This document shows, piece after piece, positions 42,829 through 51,835 of a stretch of 64,000 nt of DNA. The notes beneath the pieces are model-generated. The model was not told where the DNA came from, ran no database searches, and saw only the letters and a program-made list of their open reading frames with translations. The position numbers and the translations under genes are program-made. The stretch comes from Mucilaginibacter gossypiicola (GTDB lineage: Bacteria > Bacteroidota > Bacteroidia > Sphingobacteriales > Sphingobacteriaceae), in contig NZ_FOCL01000006.1 in NCBI RefSeq assembly GCF_900110105.1, positions 248,001 to 312,000 of the forward strand. Direction: 5' to 3'. Position 1 is the first letter of the stretch. The number at the start of each line of letters is the position of its first letter.

Positions 42829-44145
42829 ATGAAAAAACTGTATCTGTTTATATTAATTACCTGTTTTGCAGGGAAATTGTTTGCTCAAACGCCACCTGCC
42901 AACTATGCCACGGCTTTAAATAAGTTTAAGCAACTATATAACAACAATCAACCGGATAGTGTGTACAGCATGTTTGGCCCCGAAATGATGAAGGCTCTTT
43001 CGCAGGCTGATTTCAAAAGCACAACCGTGCAGTTAAAAACACAGTTAGGTTCATTACTACAAGCTGATTTGGCAAGCTATGAAACACCCATCGCACATTA
43101 TAAAGCCGTATTTCAAAAAGGAGTGTTTTTATTAAACCTTTCATTAAATGCAGATAATAAATTTACTGGCCTGTCATTAACACCATATAAAGCGGAAAAT
43201 GCCGCCACGGCGTCAGTTCCGGCAGGTGGTACAACTATAGCTACCGATCCGTCTTTGGTTGAGTCGCCTGTAACTGTTAAAACTATGCTGGGTTCAATAT
43301 CCGGAACATTGGCTATGCCGAAGGATGCTAACGGGAAAGTGCCGCTGGTATTGATCATTGCAGGCTCAGGCCCTACAGATAGGGATGGCAATAGTCCTAA
43401 ACTTGGGCTTCATGCCAATATTTATAAAATGATAGCTAACGAGCTGGGTAAAAAAGGCATAGCTACTTTACGTTACGATAAACGCCTGGTTGGGCAAAGC
43501 ACCACATCTATTAAAGAAAACGAAATCAGGTTTGAAGATTACGTAGAAGATGCCGCTGCTTTGCTTAACATGCTTTCGTCAGACGAACGTTTTTCACGGA
43601 TAATTATTCTGGGACATAGCGAAGGTTCGTTGGTGGGCATGATGGCTTCGCTTGATGAGCCGATTAAAGGGTTTATATCTGTTGCCGGTGCCGGAGATTC
43701 GGCCGATAAGATCCTTACCGAGCAAATGAAATCGCAGCCCGCATTTATTTCAGATGGATTTAACCGGATGCTTGATAGTTTGAAACGTGGTAAAACAACC
43801 GATAATATCGACCCCGCATTATATTTTATAGCCAGACCAAGTATTCAAAAATATTTGATGTCATGGTTCAGGTATAACCCTCAGCGCGAGATCAGGAAAG
43901 TAAAAGCCCCGATACTGATCATCCAGGGAACTACAGATTTGCAGGTAACTGTTGGTGACGCCGAAAAGTTAAAAAAGGCAAAATCAGATGCTATACTTGA
44001 TATTATCCCTAACATGAACCACGTGTTGAAAGAAGCCCCGGCAGATAAGGAAAAGAACAAGGCCACTTACAACGAGCCCGATTTACCGCTGAAGCCGGAG
44101 TTTGTTACGGCAGTAACTAATTTTGTGCTGAAAACAACGAAGTAA
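42829..44145 (+). CDS. Secreted alpha/beta hydrolase with N-terminal DUF3887-like domain
   Basis: A 438-residue exported protein. The signal peptide is MKKLYLFILITCFAGKLFAQ. Residues about 25-115 (YATALNKFKQLYNNNQPDSV to LNLSLNADNKFTGLSLTPY) look like the DUF3887 small domain. Residues about 140-435 are a serine hydrolase: the oxyanion region LIIAGSGPTDRDGNSP, the nucleophile elbow IILGHSEGSLVG with Ser near 266, IQGTTDLQVTVGDAE with a probable Asp, and NMNHVLKEAP with the His. A periplasmic esterase or peptidase-like role is likely; the substrate is unknown. It ends at converging hairpins. Confidence 0.85.
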   Translation: MKKLYLFILITCFAGKLFAQTPPANYATALNKFKQLYNNNQPDSVYSMFGPEMMKALSQADFKSTTVQLKTQLGSLLQADLASYETPIAHYKAVFQKGVFLLNLSLNADNKFTGLSLTPYKAENAATASVPAGGTTIATDPSLVESPVTVKTMLGSISGTLAMPKDANGKVPLVLIIAGSGPTDRDGNSPKLGLHANIYKMIANELGKKGIATLRYDKRLVGQSTTSIKENEIRFEDYVEDAAALLNMLSSDERFSRIIILGHSEGSLVGMMASLDEPIKGFISVAGAGDSADKILTEQMKSQPAFISDGFNRMLDSLKRGKTTDNIDPALYFIARPSIQKYLMSWFRYNPQREIRKVKAPILIIQGTTDLQVTVGDAEKLKKAKSDAILDIIPNMNHVLKEAPADKEKNKATYNEPDLPLKPEFVTAVTNFVLKTTK

Positions 44146-44233
44146 TACCCCCCTCTAAATCTCCCCCAAAGGGGGAGACTTTTAGAAAGTGTTTAAAGCC
44201 CTCTCCCTTGGAGAGGGTTGGGTGAGGTTTTTC
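44146..44233. terminator. Converging hairpins (C/G-rich intergenic repeat)
   Basis: TCTCCCCCAAAGGGGGAGA at about 44171-44189 and CCTCTCCCTTGGAGAGGG at about 44201-44218 are two short hairpins, the second followed by TTTTTCC. They lie between the hydrolase and DinB genes. Confidence 0.6.
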
Positions 44234-44716
44234 CTACCAGGCGCCCAATAACCTTCTGATCACAATGATCTCGGCTACATGGTAAGCATTATGATCAGCT
44301 GCCTGTAACGCTTCACGAAGGATGGTTTGTCCATCGCCATGAGGGATCTTTTTATAGATATCCTCGCTTTTTACCAGCTTTATCAGCTCTTCCAGGTCAT
44401 TATCAATTTGCGTAATGCTATTATTCCAGGCTTCATTATTTTGGGGTGCAAGCTCTTTGGGCCAGTAATCATCGGGCCAGTTGGGCGACTCATGACTGCC
44501 ATCTTTACTAAACTCCAGCATATCCCACTGTGCTATCCGGATATGCTCAACCAATTGCCAAATGGTATAGGGTAACTTATCAACTTTAACCCCACGAAGA
44601 TTGGGTGGTAAACCATCAAGGGCTTTTTTCAAATCGGCGTGGGCATTGCCGCCCTGCAGCAAATGCACAATTTCATCAATTAAAACGTTGTGTTCGTTAC
44701 TCATAGGTAAATTCAA
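44234..44716 (-). CDS. DinB family protein
   Basis: A 160-residue four-helix-bundle protein of the DinB/YfiT-like superfamily. The three probable metal-binding histidines are in LVEHIRIAQWD (near residue 55) and in QAADHNAYHVAEI (near 143-148). The motif order HxxxQ-like and DHxxYH is characteristic. Many members are bacillithiol- or thiol-dependent transferases or have no known job. It is cytosolic and unaccompanied, and it converges on the alpha/beta hydrolase gene. Confidence 0.82.
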   Translation of the reverse strand: MNLPMSNEHNVLIDEIVHLLQGGNAHADLKKALDGLPPNLRGVKVDKLPYTIWQLVEHIRIAQWDMLEFSKDGSHESPNWPDDYWPKELAPQNNEAWNNSITQIDNDLEELIKLVKSEDIYKKIPHGDGQTILREALQAADHNAYHVAEIIVIRRLLGAW

Positions 44717-44851
44717 ATTATAACAACTATTCTCGTACCTCTTTTAGGGGGACGGGTGCTAAATGTTTGTTAAAGTAACAAATTCGTCGCCGGTTTGATT
44801 TATTTGGCTTAAATGTTTTAAGTTTATACTTCATTGTAAAATCCATCAATT

Positions 44852-46633
44852 GTGATCAGAAATATATTCTTAAAATTAGCACTTGCCGTTGTTTTATTCA
44901 TGGTAGCCTTTACTGGCTGTAAAAAAGATGGGGGCAGCGGTACAGGGCCGCTACTGGGTAAAGATGATGAGGCGTTCATTAAATATGAGAATACGTTCCT
45001 GGATAATTTCTGGAAGCTAAACCCCGATTGGGCTACATCGGCAGGGTATCATAAATATGATAGTTTGATGGTACTGCCTAACGAGCAAAGCCGCGATAAA
45101 CTGGTAACCTTTGCCAAATACCAGGTAGATTCGTTAAGCCGTTTTGAAGTGAATACCCTGTCTGAAGCTAATAAGATAGATTATAAAATTCTGCAAAATC
45201 AGCTTGAATACCTGCAATGGCAGGTGCGCCAGCTAAAACAGTACGAGTGGGACCCTTCGTCATATAACGTTATTGGTACGTTCGCTTATATTTTAAATGA
45301 GCATTACGAGCCTCTGCCTAAACGCTTACGCCATTTCTACCAGCGAATGTCGTTTATTCCGCAGTATTATAAAGATGCCCAAAAGCAGATCAAAAACCCG
45401 GTGGTAGAGCTTACCAATTTGGCTATTGAACAAAACCTGGGGGGACTTGATGTTATAGAAAAAGACTTTGCCGATTCGCTTAAGAAAACCAATATCCCTA
45501 AAGCAGAGCAAAAATTAATGACCGACAGGGCTGCTCAAAGTGTTGTTGCCATTAAGGCTTATGCCGATTGGCTTAAAGCGTTGAAAAACGATCATCCAAG
45601 AAGTTTCAGGCTGGGTAAGGATTTATATGAAGATAAGTTTAAATATGAAATTGTAGCCACCAACACTGCCGAGAAAATTTATAACGCTGCCGTTGAACGT
45701 AAAAAATATATTCACCGCGAAATGGCCAAGATCAGCAAACAGCTTTGGTCGAAATATTTTGGTAAACAGGCTGCACCGGCCGATAGCTTGCAAATGATAA
45801 GCCAGCTGATAGATACCATATCAACAAAACACGTTAAACCCGAAGAATTTCAATCGTCAATTGAGCAGATCATACCTAAGCTTAATGCTTTTGTTAAGGC
45901 TAAAGATCTGTTAACGCTCGATCCGTCAAAACCATTGATCATCCGTAAGGAGCCGGGTTATATGGCAGGTGTAGCGGGCGCTTCAATGAGCGGCCCCGGC
46001 CCTTATGATAAAAATGGTAATTCGTACTATAATGTAGGTAGCCTGGCTGGCTGGAGCAAGGAAAAAGCCGAAAGCTACCTGCGCGAATACAATAATTATA
46101 TTCTGCAGATCCTGAGCATTCACGAGGCTGTGCCCGGTCATTATGTGCAGGGCGTTTACTCCAACAAAGCACCAAGCATTATCAAAGCTGTATTTGGCAA
46201 TGGTGCTATGGCCGAAGGCTGGGCAGTATACACCGAGCAAATGATGCTGGAGAACGGTTTTGGCAATAACGAGCCCGAAATGATGCTGATGTGGTACAAA
46301 TGGAACCTGCGTTCGGTATGTAATACCATTTTGGATTACAGTGTGCACAGCGGTAGCATGACCAAAGATGAAGCTATTAAACTGCTAACCCGCGAAGCTT
46401 TCCAGCAACAGGCCGAAGCTGATGGTAAATGGAAACGTGTTAGTGTAACCAGTGTTCAGCTTACCAGTTATTACACCGGCTATAAAGAAATCATTGATTT
46501 AAGGGATGCCTATAAGATAAAAATGGGCGATAAGTATAAGCTGAAAGAGTTTAACGAAAAGTTTTTGAGCTACGGCAGTGCCCCGGTTAAATTCATAAGG
46601 GAAGCCATGCTGGCAAAAACCAGCGGAAATTAA
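44852..46633 (+). CDS. DUF885 metallopeptidase-like lipoprotein
   Basis: A 593-residue protein that starts at a GTG (44852) with lipoprotein signal MIRNIFLKLALAVVLFMVAFTGC and lipobox FTGC. The mature part is the DUF885 fold: IKYENTFLDNFWKLNPDWATSAGYHKYD near residue 45, the zinc-like motif IHEAVPGHYVQG near 425 and GMAEGWAVYTEQMML after it. DUF885 proteins resemble carboxypeptidase/thermolysin-type metallopeptidases, with HExxxGH replacing HExxH. A role in periplasmic or surface proteolysis is likely but unproven. A long hairpin follows the stop. Confidence 0.87.
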   Translation: MIRNIFLKLALAVVLFMVAFTGCKKDGGSGTGPLLGKDDEAFIKYENTFLDNFWKLNPDWATSAGYHKYDSLMVLPNEQSRDKLVTFAKYQVDSLSRFEVNTLSEANKIDYKILQNQLEYLQWQVRQLKQYEWDPSSYNVIGTFAYILNEHYEPLPKRLRHFYQRMSFIPQYYKDAQKQIKNPVVELTNLAIEQNLGGLDVIEKDFADSLKKTNIPKAEQKLMTDRAAQSVVAIKAYADWLKALKNDHPRSFRLGKDLYEDKFKYEIVATNTAEKIYNAAVERKKYIHREMAKISKQLWSKYFGKQAAPADSLQMISQLIDTISTKHVKPEEFQSSIEQIIPKLNAFVKAKDLLTLDPSKPLIIRKEPGYMAGVAGASMSGPGPYDKNGNSYYNVGSLAGWSKEKAESYLREYNNYILQILSIHEAVPGHYVQGVYSNKAPSIIKAVFGNGAMAEGWAVYTEQMMLENGFGNNEPEMMLMWYKWNLRSVCNTILDYSVHSGSMTKDEAIKLLTREAFQQQAEADGKWKRVSVTSVQLTSYYTGYKEIIDLRDAYKIKMGDKYKLKEFNEKFLSYGSAPVKFIREAMLAKTSGN

Positions 46634-46698
46634 TTGATAGTCCACAGGGATAAACTCATGGACTATGAACCATGAGTTTATTTCCCATGAACTATCAA
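46634..46698. terminator. Nested hairpin after the DUF885 gene
   Basis: Outer arms TTGATAGT (46634) and ACTATCAA (46691-46698), and inner arms ATAAACTCATGG and CCATGAGTTTAT, form a 65-base structure. It can stop the DUF885 mRNA and the converging gene. Confidence 0.7.
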
Positions 46699-46716
46699 AA
46701 TCTTTTTATCAACAGC

Positions 46717-46959
46717 TTACGCGTAATGAATTTTTATCTGGTGCTCAAGTTGAGCCATGACATTTTTTCTGAGCTTACCTTTATAGCAGGTACAACAGCC
46801 TTCATTTAATTTAAGTTCGGCAATTATTTTACCCTGGTCAACCACGCGGAATTTTCCTGCTTCATTGGGTAAAACGGCTACAATACGTTCATCTTCTCCC
46901 GCAAAATTGATAAGCACGTGAAATTGGTGCTGCGGCATAAATGCTATCTGCTGTAACAT
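46717..46959 (-). CDS. Small hypothetical protein with CCTC motif
   Basis: An 80-residue soluble protein that starts at the ATG at 46959 (MLQQIAFMPQHQFHVLINFAG), which has a good Shine-Dalgarno (AAGGAGAGG) eight bases upstream; the frame's longer start at 47040 is rejected. It has a beta-like half (RIVAVLPNEAGKFRVVDQGKIIAELKLN) and a short GCCTCYKG cysteine cluster, then a basic end. The family is not recognised. It converges on the DUF885 gene. Confidence 0.6.
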   Translation of the reverse strand: MLQQIAFMPQHQFHVLINFAGEDERIVAVLPNEAGKFRVVDQGKIIAELKLNEGCCTCYKGKLRKNVMAQLEHQIKIHYA

Positions 46960-47111
46960 GAAAACCTCTCCTTTCGTTATTAGGTGTGTCAAAAAAACAA
47001 AGAGTCGTGTGTAGTATAAAGTTAACGAAATTAATTTCAAATAATTGTTAGGAATTTTCAGTTTTTTGAGAAAAATATTATAATATATTTAGCGCTTACA
47101 TATCTCAGGCT

Positions 47112-48032
47112 ATGAAGAAAATTTTGTTCGCCGCTGTACTCGTTATCGTATCAGTTGCAAGCTATGCCCAAAAGGTAAAACCGGTTTTAAAACTAATAAA
47201 AGGCAATACTTATTACCTCGCTACTACAGCCCATTCTGTTGTTAAGCAAACTATAAACGGGCAGCTTAATAGTATTGATATGACCATCAATGGTAAAATA
47301 TCGTTCAAGGTATTAAATGCCGATGATTCCCTTTACTACATGGAAGTTAACTACACTAAAGTTGGTATGCAAATGCAATTGCCTAATGGTAATGTAGCTT
47401 TTAATTCTGATGATAAGGATACAACCAATGTTATGGCCAGGGTAATGTCTGGCATAACCAACAAACCGTTCACGGCAACGCTAACCAAAAGCGGCAGGAT
47501 CAGATCGATAGAGAATGCAGAAAGTATGATCACATCCATGATAGATGGTTTTAAGGAAGTTCCGGCCGAAAAGAAGGAACAGTTAAAAACTCAGTTGAGC
47601 CAGTCGTTTGGTTCAGGAGCGCTTAAGAGCAATCTTGAAATGGCTATGTCCGTCCTGCCGGAGGTGCCGGTTTCCAAAAACGATAAGTGGACAATAAATA
47701 ACAATCTGCAGGGAGCAATGAACGCCAAAATGGTTTCGGTTTACCAGCTGATGGATGTAACACCACAAAGCTTTGTGATCCACGGGAATGCAACGATAGA
47801 AACCGATAATACCGCCGACTATAAAATAGTTAGTAATTTGCCAATGAAATATAACATGAAGGGCACCATGGTATCGGATATTATTGTTGATAAGGCTACC
47901 GGCTGGATTTCAAGTTCAAAGGTTAAACAAAGCATCGACGGCAGTGTAGCCATAAAAGATAGCCCGCAGGTACCGGGCGGTGTAACCTTCCCCATGAGTG
48001 TTACAAGCGAAACTTCAACCACCAATCATTAA
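47112..48032 (+). CDS. Exported DUF6263-like protein
   Basis: A 306-residue protein with a Sec signal peptide (MKKILFAAVLVIVSVASYAQ, cleaved after AQ). The mature chain is a beta-rich domain beginning KVKPVLKLIKGNTYYLATTA and containing NGKISFKVLNADDSLYYMEVNY and SKVKQSIDGSVAI. It resembles the Bacteroidetes family I recall as DUF6263, but that assignment is from memory. The function is unknown. A hairpin terminator follows. Confidence 0.7.
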   Translation: MKKILFAAVLVIVSVASYAQKVKPVLKLIKGNTYYLATTAHSVVKQTINGQLNSIDMTINGKISFKVLNADDSLYYMEVNYTKVGMQMQLPNGNVAFNSDDKDTTNVMARVMSGITNKPFTATLTKSGRIRSIENAESMITSMIDGFKEVPAEKKEQLKTQLSQSFGSGALKSNLEMAMSVLPEVPVSKNDKWTINNNLQGAMNAKMVSVYQLMDVTPQSFVIHGNATIETDNTADYKIVSNLPMKYNMKGTMVSDIIVDKATGWISSSKVKQSIDGSVAIKDSPQVPGGVTFPMSVTSETSTTNH

Positions 48033-48050
48033 ATTAAATGCACATAAACA

Positions 48051-48086
48051 AAAAATCCCTGCCAGCATGGCGGGGATTTTTTGTTT
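48051..48086 (+). terminator. Terminator of the DUF6263-like gene
   Basis: 14-bp arms AAAAATCCCTGCCA (48051-48064) and TGGCGGGGATTTTT (48068-48081) with one mismatch and a three-base loop, followed by a T run. Confidence 0.85.
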
Positions 48087-48103
48087 GTTAAGCAGGCCTG
48101 GCA

Positions 48104-48442
48104 TTACAATGCCCACACCCCTTCAAGATAAAGCTTATATCGTGTTGGCTGAAACTCGCCATAGGCAAAAACAATTATGGTATCTCCCTTTTTAGCATAA
48201 TATAACCTGAGCCTTTCGCTACCCTGGTATAGGTTTAGGAAGCCGCCGGTGCTAAAACCGGCTGTTTTTACAATGACTTTAAAATCATCGGGTGTAAGTA
48301 TCTTTTGCAGATCTTCAAAATTGTTATTGGCAAAATCACTAAACTTTATATCGCCGGCCGGCAGATTAAAGGTTTTATGCACAGCATCGGCTTCATCTCC
48401 ATCAAACAGCAATGATTTTGTTACTTCATATTTTGTGATCAT
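48104..48442 (-). CDS. Candidate immunity protein for the adjacent TNT toxin (hypothetical)
   Basis: A 112-residue protein without signal peptide or membrane segment, starting MITKYEVTKSLLFDGDEADA. It lies directly downstream of the TNT toxin gene on the same strand with 19 bases between them, so the two are probably co-transcribed. A small cytosolic protein without known domains directly after a toxin gene is the usual layout of an immunity gene. Several Phe, Tyr and Asp residues (SDFANNNFEDLQKILTPDDF) could make an acidic patch for blocking an active site. I recognise no family, so the immunity role is an inference from position. It could also be an unrelated hypothetical protein. Confidence 0.55.
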   Translation of the reverse strand: MITKYEVTKSLLFDGDEADAVHKTFNLPAGDIKFSDFANNNFEDLQKILTPDDFKVIVKTAGFSTGGFLNLYQGSERLRLYYAKKGDTIIVFAYGEFQPTRYKLYLEGVWAL

Positions 48443-48461
48443 ATTTTAATAGTATGTTTTT

Positions 48462-49073
48462 TTATTGTTTTACTTCTTCAATGTAACCGCCTGCTTTCAG
48501 GTCGTTAACAGTGGCTGGTACTTCATATTGGATACCCAGGCCCGGTTTGCCAAACCATGGAATAATTTTGCCCTCTCTAACTTTGGCTATCGGTTTCAGG
48601 ATCTTGTAAATTTTGTATGGTTTGCTAAGGGTATTATCCGGCAAAGCACGCATAGGGAAAGGTACACCTTTTGGCGATACAAAGGTACCTTTATCCTGAA
48701 AAGCGCCCGAGTCATCAGTATAACCTCCGTAACGGTCAATCAGCACACCTTTTTTAAGGGTGATGATGATCAGGTTTACCGCACCGCGGTTTGGCGGCCA
48801 GCCGCCGTTAAGATTGTTGGCGGTAAAGAATTTTTCGAGTGCATCCCATTTTTCGATTTTCCAGAGCAGCCAGGCCGAATCGGCAAGGGCTTTTTTGCTG
48901 CTGGTGTCGGCAAAATCAGCTACTGAGCTTTTAAAGTCGTTGTAAGTAATGCCCCGCACCGGCAGGTGGTGCACTTTTGCGGCATGATGTGCAGCGTTTG
49001 AGGGTTTGGTTTGCGCCGTTGCCAGGAAAGGCATCAGCCATACGGAAAGGATCAGCAATTTTAGTGTTTTCAT
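48462..49073 (-). CDS. Secreted TNT-domain NAD glycohydrolase toxin
   Basis: A 203-residue protein from the ATG at 49073. A Sec signal peptide (MKTLKLLILSVWLMPFLATAQ) is followed by a short linker and a TNT (tuberculosis necrotizing toxin) domain at about residues 90-203. TNT hallmarks are GGWPPNRGAVN, LIDRYGG, GTFVSPKGVPFPMRALPDN, YKIYKILKPI and IPWFGKPGLGIQYE, whose Gln corresponds to a residue known to be essential in TNT enzymes, then LKAGGYIEEV at the end. Known TNT proteins hydrolyse NAD+ and kill cells. This one lacks a long delivery module, so it is a compact exported form. The adjacent gene is a possible immunity factor. Confidence 0.85.
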   Translation of the reverse strand: MKTLKLLILSVWLMPFLATAQTKPSNAAHHAAKVHHLPVRGITYNDFKSSVADFADTSSKKALADSAWLLWKIEKWDALEKFFTANNLNGGWPPNRGAVNLIIITLKKGVLIDRYGGYTDDSGAFQDKGTFVSPKGVPFPMRALPDNTLSKPYKIYKILKPIAKVREGKIIPWFGKPGLGIQYEVPATVNDLKAGGYIEEVKQ

Positions 49074-49373
49074 TCGATGTAGTTTTGGTGTGATAAAACT
49101 ACTATGCGCAATGCGTTTATGAAAGGGATTTATCATATTTATTTTATTCATATTATAATATGAAATATCAAAGGGGAGAGACTGGCCCGTCCGTCCGTTT
49201 CCGGATAAAGGATAGTTGATGACAGCAGCGGACATTGCTGATTCTTCCAGCTTGTAGTCGTTGGTTTCACCAGCAATGCCCGATTAAAAAAATCTCATTG
49301 TAAAAAAGCCCGTTCCATCCTATATTAATCCAACCAAAACAAACCAATAAACTAAATTATTACCTTCGTACCT
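49074..49373. other. Intergenic region between TNT toxin and ligA
   Basis: 300 bases, AT-rich near the toxin start. A CGTCCGTCCG tag lies at 49188-49197. ORFs here are not credible. The ligA side has TTACCTTCGTA, a poor match to the -7 element. Confidence 0.5.
49188..49197 (+). repeat. CGTCCGTCCG tag, copy a
   Basis: CGTCCGTCCG followed by TTTCCGGATAAAGG. First member of a dispersed family found up to 63.7 kb. Confidence 0.65.
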
Positions 49374-51389
49374 ATGTCATCAGCTGAAGCAAAAAAACAA
49401 ATAGAGGCATTAACCGCCGAACTTAAACAGCACAATTACAACTACTATGTGCTGGCTATGCCAACCATTTCTGATTTTGATTTTGATAAAAAACTGGAGC
49501 AGCTTAACAAGCTCGAGAAGGAATACCCTGAATTTGCCGATCTTGATTCGCCAACACAAAAGGTGGGCGGCGATATTACCAAGGAGTTTGTGACTGTGAG
49601 GCACCGCTGGCCAATGCTATCGTTAGGTAATACCTATAATGAGCAGGAACTGCTTGATTTTGACCAGCGGGTACGCAAGGCCATTGGCGATAATTTTGAG
49701 TACGTGTGTGAGCTTAAGTTTGATGGCTTAAGCATGAGCCTTACCTACGAGGATGGCAAACTGGTGCGCGGCGTTACCCGAGGCGATGGGGTACAGGGCG
49801 ATGAGGTGACCACCAATATTAAAACCATCCATACCATACCCAAGCGTTTGCATGAAGGCGAGGGATATCCTGCCTATTTCGACATTCGTGGCGAAGTGTT
49901 CATGCACCGTAAAGCTTTTGACAGGCTGAATAACGAGCGTATCGAAAACGGAGAAGTGCCTTATGCCAATCCCCGTAACTTTGCTTCTGGCACCGTAAAA
50001 ATGCAGGATTCGGCCGAGGTAGCCAAACGCCCGCTCGATTGTTTCCTGTACTTCCTGTACACCGAAAAAACGTTGTTTAAAACCCACTGGGAAAGCCTGC
50101 AGGCTGTTAAAACCTGGGGTTTCCATACTAACGAGCATAGTGAGCTTTGCCCTGATATTAACTGCGTACTTGAGTTTATTAATAAATGGGATAAAGAGCG
50201 TTTTAACCTGAGTTATGATATTGATGGCATTGTTATTAAAGTAAACAACTACTCGCAGCAGCAGGAGCTTGGTTTTACCGCCAAATCGCCGCGCTGGGCT
50301 ATCTCTTATAAGTTTAAAGCCGAAAGGGTGGAGACCGAACTGCTGGAGGCAAGCTACCAGGTTGGCCGTACCGGCGCTGTTACCCCGGTTGCTAATTTAA
50401 AACCTGTACTGCTTGCCGGTACTACGGTAAAACGTGCAACACTGCATAATGCCAACGAGATCATCCGTTTGGATTTGCATGAGGGCGATACTGTGTTTGT
50501 TGAAAAAGGCGGCGAAATCATCCCTAAGATCATCAGCGTAAATCCTGAAAAAAGGAAAGCTGATGCTGCTCCTGTTATTTATCGTACTACCTGCCCGGCC
50601 TGTGATACTGTGCTTGAGCGTAAAGAAGGTGAAGCAGCGTTTTATTGCCCTAATGATGAAGGTTGCCCGCCGCAGATTGTTGGCAAGATGCAGCATTTCA
50701 TTGGCAGGAAGGCCATGAATATTGATGGTTTGGGTGACGAAACCATCGAAACCTTGTATGGTAAAGGGTTCATTAGTCATATCAGCGATATTTATGAGCT
50801 TCATACCCATGCTGCCGAATTAAAGCAGATGGGCCGCTTTGGCGAAAAATCCATCAATAACATGTTAGAAGGTATCGAGGCATCTAAGAAAATGCCTTTC
50901 GAGAAAGTTTTGTTTGGTTTAGGTATCCGTTATGTGGGTGAAACTGTTGCCCGTAAGCTGGCCTTCCATTTTAAATCGATAGATAAACTGATGGCTGCCC
51001 CGGTTGAAGAATTAACGGCTGCCGAAGAAATTGGTGAAAGAATAGCCCAAAGCATTACCGAGTATTTTGCAGGTGATATTCACCAGCAGGAGATACAAAA
51101 ATTAAGGGATCAGGGCCTGCAGTTTATTGCCGAAGAGAAAGAAGTTGTGCTGGCCAGCGAAAAGCTTGCCGGGATGAACTTTATTATTTCCGGTACGTTC
51201 GAAAAGTTCTCGCGCGATGAGCTGAAAGATATTATTGAGCAAAACGGCGGCAAGATATTGAGCAGCATTTCGGCTAAGCTTAATTACCTTGTTGCAGGCG
51301 ATAATATGGGCCCGGCCAAGCTCGAAAAAGCTAATAAGCTTAATATCCCGATCATTAGCGATGATGAGTTGCTGGGTTTGATAAAATAA
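49374..51389 (+). CDS. ligA: NAD-dependent DNA ligase
   Basis: A 671-residue ligase that seals nicks in replication and repair. The adenylation domain holds the active-site lysine in CELKFDGLSM near residue 115, and the N-terminal Ia domain has HNYNYYVLAMP. The OB fold follows, then a zinc finger with cysteines in TCPACDTVLERKEGEAAFYC and GCPP near 408-435, helix-hairpin-helix motifs (LGIRYVGETVARKLAFHF) and a C-terminal BRCT domain from about 595 (LAGMNFIISGTFEKFSRDEL). All domains are complete and length is normal. Confidence 0.97.
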   Translation: MSSAEAKKQIEALTAELKQHNYNYYVLAMPTISDFDFDKKLEQLNKLEKEYPEFADLDSPTQKVGGDITKEFVTVRHRWPMLSLGNTYNEQELLDFDQRVRKAIGDNFEYVCELKFDGLSMSLTYEDGKLVRGVTRGDGVQGDEVTTNIKTIHTIPKRLHEGEGYPAYFDIRGEVFMHRKAFDRLNNERIENGEVPYANPRNFASGTVKMQDSAEVAKRPLDCFLYFLYTEKTLFKTHWESLQAVKTWGFHTNEHSELCPDINCVLEFINKWDKERFNLSYDIDGIVIKVNNYSQQQELGFTAKSPRWAISYKFKAERVETELLEASYQVGRTGAVTPVANLKPVLLAGTTVKRATLHNANEIIRLDLHEGDTVFVEKGGEIIPKIISVNPEKRKADAAPVIYRTTCPACDTVLERKEGEAAFYCPNDEGCPPQIVGKMQHFIGRKAMNIDGLGDETIETLYGKGFISHISDIYELHTHAAELKQMGRFGEKSINNMLEGIEASKKMPFEKVLFGLGIRYVGETVARKLAFHFKSIDKLMAAPVEELTAAEEIGERIAQSITEYFAGDIHQQEIQKLRDQGLQFIAEEKEVVLASEKLAGMNFIISGTFEKFSRDELKDIIEQNGGKILSSISAKLNYLVAGDNMGPAKLEKANKLNIPIISDDELLGLIK

Positions 51390-51520
51390 AACGCATCTGC
51401 GTTGTTCATTTCGTTCATTGGAGCGAAAAATAAATTTTCTCAAGCTAAAAATCGCTTACTTTGTACTACCGAAAGGGGCCCCCATAATTAATTAAACGTA
51501 CTATGTTCGAATGATTTACT

Positions 51521-51751
51521 ATGGAAAAATTTATAGCGATACAACCCAATATTTTTTGTGAACCCTGCAAAGAATGCGGCGAAAGGCCGGTTATTGCGCA
51601 GGTTAAAAGTAAGTTTATTGTAAGGTGCCCTAAAAGCAAATCGCATTATCAAACAAAACCTGGTTTGGTTGATATTAAGGACTGGAATATTAAAAACAAG
51701 GTTCATGCGCCTCTTGGCAATAAAGAAACATCAAAGAAAAAGGCATCCTAA
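51521..51751 (+). CDS. Small zinc-ribbon-like protein
   Basis: A 76-residue protein with CEPCKECGERPVIAQVKSKF then IVRCPKSKSHYQ, a Cys-x2-Cys-x2-Cys pattern plus a later Cys that could bind zinc like the restriction alleviation (Lar-like) ribbons. The C-terminal tail is Lys-rich. The function is not known. It has its own terminator overlapping the last codons. It starts near a TACTTTG -7-like element at about 51458, so transcription from there is plausible. Confidence 0.65.
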   Translation: MEKFIAIQPNIFCEPCKECGERPVIAQVKSKFIVRCPKSKSHYQTKPGLVDIKDWNIKNKVHAPLGNKETSKKKAS

Positions 51752-51767
51752 CCAGGTGCCTTTTTTA
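51737..51767 (+). terminator. Terminator overlapping the 3' end of the zinc-ribbon gene
   Basis: AAAAAGGCA (51737-51745) and TGCCTTTTT (51757-51765) pair perfectly across an 11-base loop that includes the stop codon. Confidence 0.78.
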
Positions 51768-51835
51768 CATTATTTAACAATTTAGGGCTGTAACAATCAA
51801 TTAATAAGTTTCATCTTAGCGTAAACATCTGCTAA

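Noticed and set aside
45939..46348. Minus-strand ORFs in the DUF885 gene
   Set aside because: Shadows of the conserved HEAVPGHY region; no signals of their own.
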